Source: Deinococcus metalli (GTDB taxonomy: Bacteria; Deinococcota; Deinococci; Deinococcales; Deinococcaceae). Taken from it: a DNA stretch of 64,000 nucleotides. The notes beneath the pieces are model-generated. The model saw nothing but the letters and a program-made list of their open reading frames with translations, had not been told where the DNA came from and did no database searches. Position 1 is the stretch's first letter, and each line of letters starts with the position of its first letter. Where the stretch lies: NCBI RefSeq assembly GCF_014201805.1, contig NZ_JACHFK010000003.1, positions 1 through 64,000 on the forward strand, written 5' to 3'. A program made the translations under genes and the position numbers. Of the stretch, positions 1 to 11,182 are shown piece by piece.

Positions 1-1286
<1,286 letters not shown>

Positions 1287-1297
1287 CAGCAGGCTGG

Positions 1298-1348
1298 GTG
1301 GTCAAATTTAACCCGCCGAAAGTGGTCAATTTTAAGTCGCCGTTGACA
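1298..1348 (+). repeat. Right terminal repeats of the IS21 element
   Basis: Two 21-base direct repeats, 1298-1318 and 1322-1342, match at 18 of 21 positions (both begin GTGGTCAA and end CGCCG). They are followed by the tip TTGACA at 1343-1348. Arrays of short repeats at the ends are typical IS21 transposase-binding sites. The boundary at 1348 is set by the terminal CA and by the start of tRNA-like sequence at 1349. Confidence 0.75.
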
Positions 1349-1403
1349 GAGCAAACGACTGAAAATCGTTGGGTCGCCGGTTCAAGTCCGGCCCTGGCCA
1401 CCA
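1349..1403 (+). pseudogene. 3' part of tRNA-Phe(GAA), cut by the IS21 element
   Basis: From 1349 the sequence can be folded as the last 55 bases of a tRNA: GAGC (3' side of the D stem), anticodon stem AACGA/TCGTT around the loop CTGAAAA with anticodon GAA, a GGGTC variable loop, T stem GCCGG/CCGGC around TTCAAGT, acceptor strand CCTGGCC, discriminator A and encoded CCA. The 5' acceptor strand (expected GGCCAGG) and the 5' D arm are replaced by IS sequence, so no functional tRNA can be made from this half. The missing half should lie left of the element, outside the window. A good terminator follows, which shows this was a real gene. Confidence 0.8.
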
Positions 1404-1447
1404 AGAACAAGGAACCTCCGACTCAGTCGGAGGTTCTTGTTCGTTTT
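1404..1447 (+). terminator. Rho-independent terminator behind the tRNA-Phe remnant
   Basis: Arms GAACCTCCGA (1412-1421) and TCGGAGGTTC (1427-1436) pair perfectly around a five-base loop, and flanking bases extend the stem with one bulge. The run TTGTTCGTTTT follows. It sits directly behind the CCA of the tRNA remnant. Confidence 0.8.
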
Positions 1448-1998
1448 GAGCTCGGGTCTGCCCAAAGATCAGGGTGCATAAGTGACTGCATAGTGGTCGG
1501 ATCGCACGCTCTCAGACAGGGCGAACACGGGAAACCCACGCTCGTCGGGCAACACGAGTCGGCTCCGACGGACGAGACTGTGCCATAGGGCCTGCCGGTC
1601 ATCCGGCTGGACGAGCCCAGCCCTCCATATAAATGAGGCGGGGACCGCCCGCACGCCGTGCCAAACGGCCACCACGCCGTTCGGGTTGCAGGGTTGGCCG
1701 AGGAGGGCCAGGAACGCATGACAGCGCTCGCCGGTATGGGAGTCGCCTGCGAACGTAGCTCAGGTAACTCGCAGCGGCCAGTGGTAGGGCAGGGGAGGCC
1801 GCCCGCCTTGGGGGGGAGCGGTGGGCCGGAAGCAGGCCGAAGACTTGCGGCCAATCCGCCGATTTCTGGCTCAGTCTTCGACTATGTAGCCCTTCAGGCG
1901 CCGTGGCGCTGTCCTGGACCTCACAGGTTTGAAGGACACGCCCACAGTCGGAAGGACATCTGGGTACGCCGCGCAGGTGTACGGCGTGGAGGAGAAAT
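1448..1998 (-). other. Stretch without a clear gene; decayed minus-strand frames
   Basis: No intact gene is recognised over about 550 bases. Two minus-strand frames have protein-like composition. One ends at 1871 with the residues GYIVED. The other ends at 1469 with DHYAVTYAP and is open back to a stop near 1750, but its first usable GTG is at about 1675, giving only 68 residues. No ribosome binding site fits either. They may be pieces of one or two broken genes next to the tRNA genes. Function is unknown, and both frames could be chance. Confidence 0.3.
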
Positions 1999-2027
1999 GA
2001 AAAAACCCCATCCTTGCAGACGGGGTC
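1999..2027 (-). terminator. Terminator of tRNA-Asn
   Basis: Read on the minus strand, ACCCC and GGGGT arms enclose a short loop with partial inner pairing (GTC/GGA). A run of T residues follows. It begins about ten bases beyond the CCA end of tRNA-Asn. Confidence 0.75.
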
Positions 2028-2034
2028 TTGTCTA

Positions 2035-2110
<76 letters not shown>

Positions 2111-2144
2111 TCAGGGTGGCACGCCGTTTTCAGGCGCAGGAGGG

Positions 2145-2173
2145 AGAGTAGCATGCGGCCCGGACGCGCGCAA
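2145..2173 (-). promoter_or_regulatory. Promoter of tRNA-Asn
   Basis: On the minus strand a -35 box TTGCGC (2168-2173) and a -10 box TACTCT (2145-2150) are separated by 17 bases, a standard housekeeping sigma layout. The -10 box ends about 35 bases before the mature tRNA 5' end, leaving room for a short leader. Confidence 0.6.
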
Positions 2174-2201
2174 GACCCGCCCCTGAAGTCACGGTCGCTG
2201 C

Positions 2202-2729
2202 TCAGGCCTGGGCGCCGCCCGGCATGATCGTGCCCGGCGTGACGCCCAGGCGCCGCAGCGCCTCGGCCCACTGCTGCTCAGGCGGCACGTCCCACAGCAG
2301 GTCCGGCGTGTCCTGCTCCACCCACACCCACGCGCCCTCGCGTGCCTCCTCGGCCAGCTGCCCGGCGCTCCAGCCCGCGTAACCCAGCACCAGGCGGTAG
2401 GGCTGCCCCTGGGCCATCACGGTGCGCAGCACTTCCAGGCTGGAACTCACCATCAGGCCGTCCACCACATGCACCTCGCCGTCCAGGCCCACCGGGTCGC
2501 GGTACAGGCACCAGCCCAGCGTCGGGTCGACCGGGCCGCCCAGCCACCCGGGCTGCTCGTGCCCAGGCGCGTCGGCCATCAGCTCGGACACACTCTGCGG
2601 CAGGGGTGCGTTCACGATCAGACCCATGGCCCCACTCTTGTCGTGCTCCAGCAGCAGGATCACGGTGCCCTCGAACGTCTCGCCGTGCATGTGGGGACTG
2701 GCGACCAGAAAGGTGATGGGCCCGCTCAT
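2202..2729 (-). CDS. YqgE/AlgH family protein (UPF0301)
   Basis: This 175-residue protein matches the UPF0301 family in length and in landmarks: FLVASPHMHGETFEGTVI at the N-terminus, then HDKSGAMGLIVNAPL, and a GGPVD segment before the C-terminal half. The biochemical role of the family is not settled. The ATG at 2729 is preceded after seven bases by TATCCT (2737-2742), which supports leaderless initiation there; the frame stays open upstream, but that part has no family similarity. The gene is monocistronic as far as spacing shows. Confidence 0.9.
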   Translation of the reverse strand: MSGPITFLVASPHMHGETFEGTVILLLEHDKSGAMGLIVNAPLPQSVSELMADAPGHEQPGWLGGPVDPTLGWCLYRDPVGLDGEVHVVDGLMVSSSLEVLRTVMAQGQPYRLVLGYAGWSAGQLAEEAREGAWVWVEQDTPDLLWDVPPEQQWAEALRRLGVTPGTIMPGGAQA

Positions 2730-2912
2730 GCCGCCCAGGATAGACCGTGGGAGCAGGTGCAGAAAGCGGGGTCCGCGCCGATGTGGCACTTCATCCCGCG
2801 TGCAGACGAATCCAATCTGTGCTGTGGAAAGACCGGTGCGGATGTTCACCGGTTCGCTCGGTGTCTCGCACACTCGCTTCGCCCAGGGTCGCCGGCTCAT
2901 CCCACGGCCGTG

Positions 2913-3806
2913 TCAGTAGGTGATGGTGCGGGTGATGGTCTCGAAGGGCCGATCCTGGACACGGCCCGTCTGCGTGATCCAGTTGCCGTGGTCGTCGTAG
3001 GTCCATGTCCAGCGTTCCTGCACGTCACCCAGGTCCGCGAACTGCAGGCTGGTCACCCGTCCGGCCGCGTCGGTGGTGTAGGTCTGCCGCACGACGAGCT
3101 GGTTGCCCTGCGTGGCCTCGCTCCCCGTCAGGTGACCGTCGCTGCCGTAGACATAGGTGGTCACGACTGGAGTGGTGTCTCCATTCGTTCCAGGCGCGGA
3201 ACTGCTGGACTCGGTGGTCACGAGCCGGCCCTGCAGGTCCACGGTGGCCACGCGGGTGAAGCGGATGGTGCCCGCCAGCGTGACCCGTTCAGAGGTCTGC
3301 CGGCTGCGCGCGGAGTAGGTGCAGCTCACCTGGAGTTTGACGGCGGAGAGCGTGTCGTTCTCGAAGACGCCCGTGAGCGTGCTCAGGCGGCCGAGCGTGT
3401 CGAAGGTGGCGGTGATGGGACGTGCCGGGGTCAGAAGCACCTTGTCGATGGTCAGCTCGCTCTTGCCAGCCAGGAGCGCCGTCAGGGCGTCGGAGGCCCG
3501 CTGGTAGGTCCCGCGCACGGTGTTCTGCTGGAGCGCACCGAACCGCCACACGCTCTGGGTGGCCCCGCCCTGCACGCTGCGGTGCACCTGCACGGGCCGT
3601 CCCGCCTGGAAGGTGGAGGTGCGGGTGCTAAGGGCTGGCGGAGCGTCGGGCTGGCCCTGCATCCACCGGGTCGAGGTCTCCACGACCACCCGCGGCTGTC
3701 CGGCGAACGTCTGGAACACGGCGCGTTCCTCACCGGGAGCGTCGAAACAGAAGGCGGCCTGGGCACTGGAGGCCGCGCACAGGAGAACGCAGAGCACGGA
3801 GCGCAT
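2913..3806 (-). CDS. Secreted protein with YD/RHS-like repeats
   Basis: The 297-residue product begins MRSVLCVLLCAASSAQA, a signal peptide likely cut before AFCFDAP. The second half carries several short beta segments of YD/RHS type: FDTLGRLSTL, YGSDGHLTGS, TTDAAGRVTSL and YDDHGNWITQ, close to the protein end. The toxin-bearing C-terminus of true RHS proteins is absent, and the protein is far too short to form an RHS cocoon. It is therefore most likely a small exported beta-rich protein of unknown role. The ATG at 3806 lies eight bases after TAGACT (3815-3820). Function is not assigned. Confidence 0.7.
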   Translation of the reverse strand: MRSVLCVLLCAASSAQAAFCFDAPGEERAVFQTFAGQPRVVVETSTRWMQGQPDAPPALSTRTSTFQAGRPVQVHRSVQGGATQSVWRFGALQQNTVRGTYQRASDALTALLAGKSELTIDKVLLTPARPITATFDTLGRLSTLTGVFENDTLSAVKLQVSCTYSARSRQTSERVTLAGTIRFTRVATVDLQGRLVTTESSSSAPGTNGDTTPVVTTYVYGSDGHLTGSEATQGNQLVVRQTYTTDAAGRVTSLQFADLGDVQERWTWTYDDHGNWITQTGRVQDRPFETITRTITY

Positions 3807-3849
3807 CGTTCGGCAGTCTAGGGGACGGGCGCAGGGAGCAGCACGCACA

Positions 3850-3873
3850 ACCCCCACCGCAGAGGGTGGGGGT
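3850..3873 (-). terminator. Terminator of lon
   Basis: Arms ACCCCCACC (3850-3858) and GGTGGGGGT (3865-3873) form a perfect nine-pair stem with a six-base loop just past the lon stop codon. The T tract is weak (TTGTG), so termination strength is uncertain. Confidence 0.6.
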
Positions 3874-3891
3874 CGGTCGAGGAGATCGGGG

Positions 3892-6345
<2,454 letters not shown>

Positions 6346-6418
6346 TGCGGACTCCTTTCGCCCAGGTGGTGCTCTGGTCGGGTTGCCGGTTTGGAAAATG
6401 AAGCGCTTTACCGGCGAA

Positions 6419-6457
6419 CTTGAGTGCGAGTATATCAAGTTTAGTGGAATGGAGCAA
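6419..6457 (-). promoter_or_regulatory. lon promoter overlapped by a HAIR-like HspR site
   Basis: On the minus strand, -35 TTGCTC (6452-6457) and -10 TATACT (6429-6434) are 17 bases apart and point to lon. Overlapping the -10 box, the plus strand reads CTTGAGT (6419-6425), seven bases, then TATCAAG (6433-6439). The HspR operator HAIR is CTTGAGT-N7-ACTCAAG: the left arm is perfect, the right matches 5 of 7, and the spacing is exact. HspR is known to repress lon in Streptomyces, and an HspR regulon is described in D. radiodurans. That this site is bound is inference. Confidence 0.75.
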
Positions 6458-6601
6458 GCAACCCTGCCCCCTCCGCCAACCGGCCTACTTCCCGTGTCTC
6501 ACGCTGAAAGTCTACGCCCGGGCACCTGACAGCAACCTCACGCAAGCTGACGAAGGGTTCACCGAGGCGAGGGCCGACCCCGCTCCGCGATACTGCGCGT
6601 C

Positions 6602-7726
6602 ATGCCCCGCGTGCACTTCCGTATTTCCCACCGTTCGCCCGCTCGGCCCCCCGGCACCCTGTTCCTGACCGGCGACCACCGCGCGTGGAGCAGCGACCCC
6701 GCGGGCTGGACCTTCGGCCCGGACGGCACGCTGGACGCCGAACTGCCGGACGGCACCCTGCTGGGTGTCAAGGTGCGCTGCGTGGCCCCGGACGGCACCG
6801 TCACCGAGGAAGGCGACGCGTGGGGCGGCCGCGCCCCCGCCCACACCGTCGTCGTGCGCGGCGACACCGAGGTGCGGCTGGACGTGGCCGGGTGGCAGGA
6901 CGGAGGAGAAGGACGCAGCCGCCCCGCCCGCAGCCTTCCACCCACCGCTGAGCTGATCCTGACCGCGCCGTGGGGTGAGCAGCCCGTGCGGTTGTGGGAG
7001 CCCTCGGGCGCGTCCGGAACGCTGCCGCTGCTGATCCTCCATGACGGCCAGAATGTGTTCGACGAGGGGCCAAGTTTCGCCGGCGAGAGCTGGGACGCCG
7101 CCGGGGCCGCGCAGGCCCTCGCGGACGCCGGGCACCCCCTGCGGATCGCCGCGTTGCCCGTGAACGAGGAGCGCAGCCGCCGCTACGTCCCGTTCCCCTT
7201 CGAGTTGAACGGCCACCGGCCCGGCGCGGACGAGTACTGCAACTGGATCCGGGATGTGCTGCGCCCCGCTCTGGCCGCCCGCTGGGGCGACACGCCACCC
7301 GCGCAGACCACGCTGGCCGGGTCCTCCTTCGGTGGCCTGATCACGCTGTATGCCGGACTGCGCGATCCGGACGCCTACGGCACGCTGGGTGTCTTCAGCC
7401 CCGCCGTGTGGCCCGCCGACTTCGAGCTGCTGCGCTGGATGGAGGGCCGCTCAGCTCCCCGCGCCCGCGTGTGGCTCGACATGGGCGACCACGAGGGCGG
7501 CAGCCTCCAGGGCGCGGCCGAGGTGGTGCAGCTCACCCATGACCTCGCCGCGCGGCTGCGGCCCCACGTGCAGGACGTGCGCGTCACCATCGGCGCGGGC
7601 CACTGGCACGACGAGGCCGCGTGGCGCGCGAGGTTCCCTGCCTTCCTGCGCTGGTGGCTGCGGGCGGACGCTACGCCAGCGTCACGTTCAGCCGCTGCAC
7701 GCCGCGCAGCACCGGATTCGGCTTGA
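6602..7726 (+). CDS. Putative esterase (alpha/beta hydrolase, esterase D type)
   Basis: The 374-residue product has an N-terminal part (1-110) that looks like the starch-binding/early-set fold seen ahead of some esterases (TLFLTGDHRAWS). A hydrolase domain of the putative esterase family follows. The nucleophile elbow is GSSFGG at 240-245 with Ser242, HDGQNVF at 147-153 marks the oxyanion region, and GAGHWHDEAAW supplies the catalytic histidine. Substrate is unknown. The start follows GATACT by seven bases, the leaderless pattern. The last 56 bases overlap the convergent P450 gene, so the Ala-rich C-terminal tail may be dispensable or the two genes may interfere. No signal peptide is visible. 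Confidence 0.85.
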   Translation: MPRVHFRISHRSPARPPGTLFLTGDHRAWSSDPAGWTFGPDGTLDAELPDGTLLGVKVRCVAPDGTVTEEGDAWGGRAPAHTVVVRGDTEVRLDVAGWQDGGEGRSRPARSLPPTAELILTAPWGEQPVRLWEPSGASGTLPLLILHDGQNVFDEGPSFAGESWDAAGAAQALADAGHPLRIAALPVNEERSRRYVPFPFELNGHRPGADEYCNWIRDVLRPALAARWGDTPPAQTTLAGSSFGGLITLYAGLRDPDAYGTLGVFSPAVWPADFELLRWMEGRSAPRARVWLDMGDHEGGSLQGAAEVVQLTHDLAARLRPHVQDVRVTIGAGHWHDEAAWRARFPAFLRWWLRADATPASRSAAARRAAPDSA

Positions 7727-8900
7727 AGGGCGGGTCCGTGTCCGTCACCGTCAGGTCCGGAAAGCGTGTGGCCAGCGCAGCGAAGGTCTCCGAGATCTCC
7801 AGCCGCGCCAAGCTGGCCCCCAGACAGTAGTGCGGCCCCGCCGCGAAGGCCAGGTGTCGCCCCGCGTTCGGCCGCTCCCAGTCGATGCGGCCGGGATCCG
7901 GGAAGACCTCCGGGTCGCGGTTCGCGGCGCCCAGCATGAGCTGCGCGAAGCTGCCGGCCGCCAGCGTCACGTCGCCCACCGTAACCGGCCCGCCCAGGCC
8001 GCGCCCGTCGAACTGCACGGGGGAGACCACCCGCAGCAGCTCGTCCGCCACGCCGCCGTGCCGGGGCTGCTCGACCAGGGCGGCCCACGCCTCCGGCTGC
8101 CTCGACAGTTCCAGCAGGCCGCCGGGAATCAGGTTGCTGGTCGTCTCGTGCCCGGCTGTCAGGAGCAGCACCGCGTTCGACAGCAGCTCGTCGCCACTCA
8201 GCTTCTCGCCCCCGTCCTGGGCCGCCGCGAGGGCCGAGAGCAGGCCCGGCTGCGGGCGCGCGCGCAGGTCGTCCGCCAGGCCCGCGAAGAAGGCGCGCAT
8301 CTCGCGGGCGTCCGCGTCGATCCGGGCCATCAGCTCGGGCGAGTTCTCCGACCCGGCCAGCAGGTCCGCCACGCTCTGCGACCAGCGCACGAAGCGCGCC
8401 TCGTCCTCGCCGCCCAGGCCCAGCATGCCCATGATCACCCGCGCCGGCAGCGGGTTGGACACGTCCGCCACGATATCCCCGCCGCCCCGCGCCGCCAGCT
8501 TCGTCAGCAGGTCGTCGAGCAGTGACCGCACCAGTTCCCGCTGCTCCTCGACCACGCGGGGCGTGAAGGCCGCGCTGACCAGCCCGCGCAGCCGCTGGTG
8601 AGACAGCCCGTTGTGGAACAGCATCATCGAGCGCAGGAGCTGCACTCCGTCCGACGCGGGCGCGTCCGGCCCCGGCATGCCCGAGCCGCTCAGCGCATGG
8701 GCCGAGCGCAGCACCGCCGAACACGACGCGTGCCCGCTCAGGAACACCCCCGGCCACTCCGGGAAGGCCCCCTCCAGCACGCCCTGCGTACTCAGCGCCC
8801 GCACGCGCTCGTAGCCGGGATACGGATCCGGCACGGCGTCCGGATGCCACAGGGCCTGGACGGCCGCCTGCACGTCGGTCATGGTCTCGGGGAGCGTCAT
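7671..8900 (-). CDS. Cytochrome P450
   Basis: This 409-residue soluble bacterial P450 has all signature elements: the I-helix AGHETT at 249-254 with the acid-alcohol pair, ExxR at Glu287-Arg290, and the heme loop FAAGPHYCLG with Cys359 as axial ligand. It should mono-oxygenate a small organic substrate using a ferredoxin system encoded elsewhere; none is adjacent. The ATG at 8900 was chosen because the longer frame runs into the divergent regulator gene. A perfect inverted repeat lies in the 61-base gap to that regulator, so the P450 is probably its direct target. Substrate cannot be predicted. Confidence 0.95.
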   Translation of the reverse strand: MTLPETMTDVQAAVQALWHPDAVPDPYPGYERVRALSTQGVLEGAFPEWPGVFLSGHASCSAVLRSAHALSGSGMPGPDAPASDGVQLLRSMMLFHNGLSHQRLRGLVSAAFTPRVVEEQRELVRSLLDDLLTKLAARGGGDIVADVSNPLPARVIMGMLGLGGEDEARFVRWSQSVADLLAGSENSPELMARIDADAREMRAFFAGLADDLRARPQPGLLSALAAAQDGGEKLSGDELLSNAVLLLTAGHETTSNLIPGGLLELSRQPEAWAALVEQPRHGGVADELLRVVSPVQFDGRGLGGPVTVGDVTLAAGSFAQLMLGAANRDPEVFPDPGRIDWERPNAGRHLAFAAGPHYCLGASLARLEISETFAALATRFPDLTVTDTDPPFKPNPVLRGVQRLNVTLA

Positions 8901-8918
8901 GCCCCAGCGTGCGCCCCG

Positions 8919-8955
8919 CTCTACTCGACCGCCAAGTCCGTGCGTCGAGTAGAGT
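8919..8955. promoter_or_regulatory. Operator between P450 and regulator genes
   Basis: CTCTACTCGAC (8919-8929) and GTCGAGTAGAG (8944-8954) form a perfect 11-base inverted repeat with a 14-base spacer. It fills the divergent promoter region. The right arm contains TAGAGT (8950-8955), the likely -10 box of the regulator gene six bases before its ATG. Binding there would block the regulator's own promoter and probably that of the P450. Confidence 0.72.
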
Positions 8956-8961
8956 GCCCCC

Positions 8962-9609
8962 ATGCCGGAAACGTGGCAGCGCGTGACCGACCCCGCCAGC
9001 GTGAAGCTGTTCCTGGACAGCGCCATGATGGGCACCCTCGAACACCTGATGCTGGGCGAGCACAGCGCCTCCAGCCTCGCCCGCACCCTGCACGCGCCGC
9101 TGAATGCCGTGCACCACCGCGTCCGCCGCCTCGTCGCCGCCGGCCTCGCCGCCGAAACCCGCACGGAGCCCCGGCGGGGCCGGCCGATCCGCTATTACCG
9201 CGCCACCTCCGACGCTTACCTCGTCCCGTACGACGCGACGCCCCTGACCTCCGTGGAAGACCTGGTGGGCCTGCACGAGACCGGCTTCGCCCGGCGCTTT
9301 CTGAGCGCCGTCGTGGCCGCCGGCCGCACCCTGGTCGTGAACGAGCGCGACATCGGCCTGCGCGTGTTCCGTGACGGCAGCACGGTCAGCGTGGACATCA
9401 CGCCCCGCGCGGGCGAATTCACCCTGGACGAGTTTCTCGCGCCGGACTCGCCGGTGCTGCTGCTGAACTGGGGTGAGCTGCGGCTGACCCGCGAGGATGC
9501 CAAGGCCATGCAGCGGGAACTGCACACGCTGCACGCGCGGTATGCGGCGCGCAGCGGGCCGGAACGGTACCTGTTTCGGCTGGGGCTGACTCGGGATTTG
9601 CAGGAGTAG
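8962..9609 (+). CDS. Helix-turn-helix transcriptional regulator
   Basis: The 215-residue product has an N-terminal winged helix-turn-helix (about 15-75) of the ArsR-like kind: VKLFLDSAMMGTLEHLMLG, then SSLARTLHAPLNAVHHRVRRLVAAGL as recognition region and RRGRPIRYYRA as wing. The C-terminal 130 residues are an uncharacterised, possibly ligand-binding, domain. It is divergent from the P450 gene and separated from it by a perfect inverted repeat, so autoregulation plus control of the P450 is the simplest model. The gene appears leaderless (TAGAGT, six bases, ATG). The inducer is unknown. Confidence 0.82.
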   Translation: MPETWQRVTDPASVKLFLDSAMMGTLEHLMLGEHSASSLARTLHAPLNAVHHRVRRLVAAGLAAETRTEPRRGRPIRYYRATSDAYLVPYDATPLTSVEDLVGLHETGFARRFLSAVVAAGRTLVVNERDIGLRVFRDGSTVSVDITPRAGEFTLDEFLAPDSPVLLLNWGELRLTREDAKAMQRELHTLHARYAARSGPERYLFRLGLTRDLQE

Positions 9610-9633
9610 GTGGTGGGCGCCTGCGGAGGGCTT

Positions 9634-9860
9634 CCCCACCCCCCAGCCCCCTACCCCAGACTCGAAGAGCTGCGCAGCAGAGGGGCAGGGGGAGAGCGCT
9701 GCGCTGGGCATGTGGTCGCCACGTCGTTCAGGCTGGCCTGATATGGGGGTTCGTTGGCGTGGGGCCGCGTGCTTGCCTCGGGCGTTGTCGCCGTCAGCGC
9801 CCGCGCGCTGCGCGCACGATGGCTTTCGGTCAGGTGATCGGTGGGACGCTTCAGTTTTAA
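9634..9860 (+). repeat. Dispersed intergenic repeat, copy A
   Basis: This unit of about 227 bases is one of four in the window. It opens with CCCCACCCCCCAG, then a hairpin: CCCCCTACCCC (9647-9657) pairs with GGGGCAGGGGG (9682-9692) with one mismatch, and its loop holds the palindrome GCTGCGCAGC. Later landmarks are CATGTGGTCGCCACGT, TTGGCGTGGGGC, the GC-rich CGCGCGCTGCGCGCACG, ATGGCTTTCGGTCAG and a closing GGGACGCTTC. It fills most of the gap between the regulator gene and hemW. The other 90 bases (9861-9958) hold nothing recognised. Confidence 0.85.
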
Positions 9861-9958
9861 AGGCATCCATTCCTCTGCGAAGGACTTGTAGAGCGGCTTG
9901 CAGAGGCTGGGAATGGCGTCAACCTCTGTTTCCCAAGCCCGAAAAACTTGGTCCGTGG

Positions 9959-11119
9959 TCAGGGCGATTCTGCTTGTTCTGCGGGGCTCGCTTCCAGAAA
10001 GTCGGTGACCACGCGGTTGAGCAGCCACCAGCCCTGCGGGGTGGCGCGCAGGCGGTCGCCGTCGAGGGTCAGCAGGCCGCGGGCGACGTTCGCGTTGATG
10101 GGAGCGGCGTAGGCCGCGCGCACGTCCAAGCCGCTGCGGCGGGACAGGTCGGCCACGTCGAGGCCTTCGCGCAGCCTCAGACCCATGAACAGCGCGTCCG
10201 TGACGTACTCGTGCGCGTCGATAGGATCGTCCTCGCCCGCTGCGCCGGCCAGCCACTCGTGCAGGTGCGGATTCGTGCGCCGGGTGGTGAGGATGCGGCT
10301 GCCGCCGGCCGCCGGGTAGTGGCCCGCCGCGCCCGGTCCCAGGCCCAGGTACGTCCGGCCGTGCCAGTACGAGAGGTTGTGCTGGGACTGCTGTCCGGGA
10401 CGGGCGTAGTTGCTGATCTCGTAGCGGGTGAAGCCGTGCTCGCCCAGCAGCGCCTCGGTGCGCTCGAAGCCGCGCCGCTCGTCGTCCTCGTCCACCGTCA
10501 CGCCCCGGCGGGCGAACTCGGTGCCGGGCTCGATGGTCAGGGTGTACGCGCTGACATGGCCCACGCCCAGCTCGACCAAGCCGCGGATGTCGCCGTCCAG
10601 GGGCTGCCCCGGCACGGCGGTGATCAGGTCGCCGCTGACCCGGAAGGCGGTGTCCACCAGCGTCGTCACCGCGTCTCGGGCCTGGCGCGCGTCGTGCTGG
10701 CGGCCCAGGAAGCGCAGGGTGGCGTCGTCGAGGCTCTGCACGCCCACGCTGGCCCGGTCCAGGCCCAGGTCGCGCCACAGCGCCGCGCGGTCCGCGCTGA
10801 CGGTGCCGGGGTTCACCTCCAGGGTGTTCTCCACGCGGCCCCAGCCCAGGTGCCGCCGCACGCTGCCCACCAGCGCCGACAGTTCCGCGTCCCGCAGGAA
10901 GCTGGGCGTGCCGCCGCCCAGGTACACGGTGTCCAGGGCGACGTCGTGGGTGTCGGCCAGCCGCGCGGCCTCCTCGTCCAGTTTCGCCAGGTACGCCTCG
11001 ACCAGCCCGGCCCGGCGCGTCAGCACGTGGAAGTCGCAGTACGGGCAGATGCTCGGGCAGAAGGGCACGTGCACGTACAGGTGCCGCACCGTGGGGTCGA
11101 GGACAGGGGCCACGCTCAC
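9959..11119 (-). CDS. hemW: Radical SAM heme chaperone HemW
   Basis: The 386-residue product starts with a radical SAM core: CPSICPYC gives the CxxxCxxC motif with Cys21, Cys25 and Cys28, followed by YLGGGTPS. The C-terminal HemN-like region ([19 protein letters not shown]) is present. HemW and true coproporphyrinogen III dehydrogenase HemN are close relatives; the short N-terminus and the length near 380 favour HemW, a heme-transfer protein, over the oxidase HemN (about 450). The GTG start at 11119 follows TAGACT by seven bases, indicating leaderless initiation. It is followed on its 3' side by repeat copy A. Confidence 0.9.
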   Translation of the reverse strand: MSVAPVLDPTVRHLYVHVPFCPSICPYCDFHVLTRRAGLVEAYLAKLDEEAARLADTHDVALDTVYLGGGTPSFLRDAELSALVGSVRRHLGWGRVENTLEVNPGTVSADRAALWRDLGLDRASVGVQSLDDATLRFLGRQHDARQARDAVTTLVDTAFRVSGDLITAVPGQPLDGDIRGLVELGVGHVSAYTLTIEPGTEFARRGVTVDEDDERRGFERTEALLGEHGFTRYEISNYARPGQQSQHNLSYWHGRTYLGLGPGAAGHYPAAGGSRILTTRRTNPHLHEWLAGAAGEDDPIDAHEYVTDALFMGLRLREGLDVADLSRRSGLDVRAAYAAPINANVARGLLTLDGDRLRATPQGWWLLNRVVTDFLEASPAEQAESP

Positions 11120-11182
11120 GCGCGGAAGTCTACGCGTCCCCGCCGCGCGCCGGGGCGAGGGACCTTCCTTTCCGGCGGGCGC

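Noticed and set aside
9651..9866. Short genes inside repeat copy A
   Set aside because: Frames over the repeat are only partly shared among copies and change length; they look like non-coding repeat sequence translated by chance.
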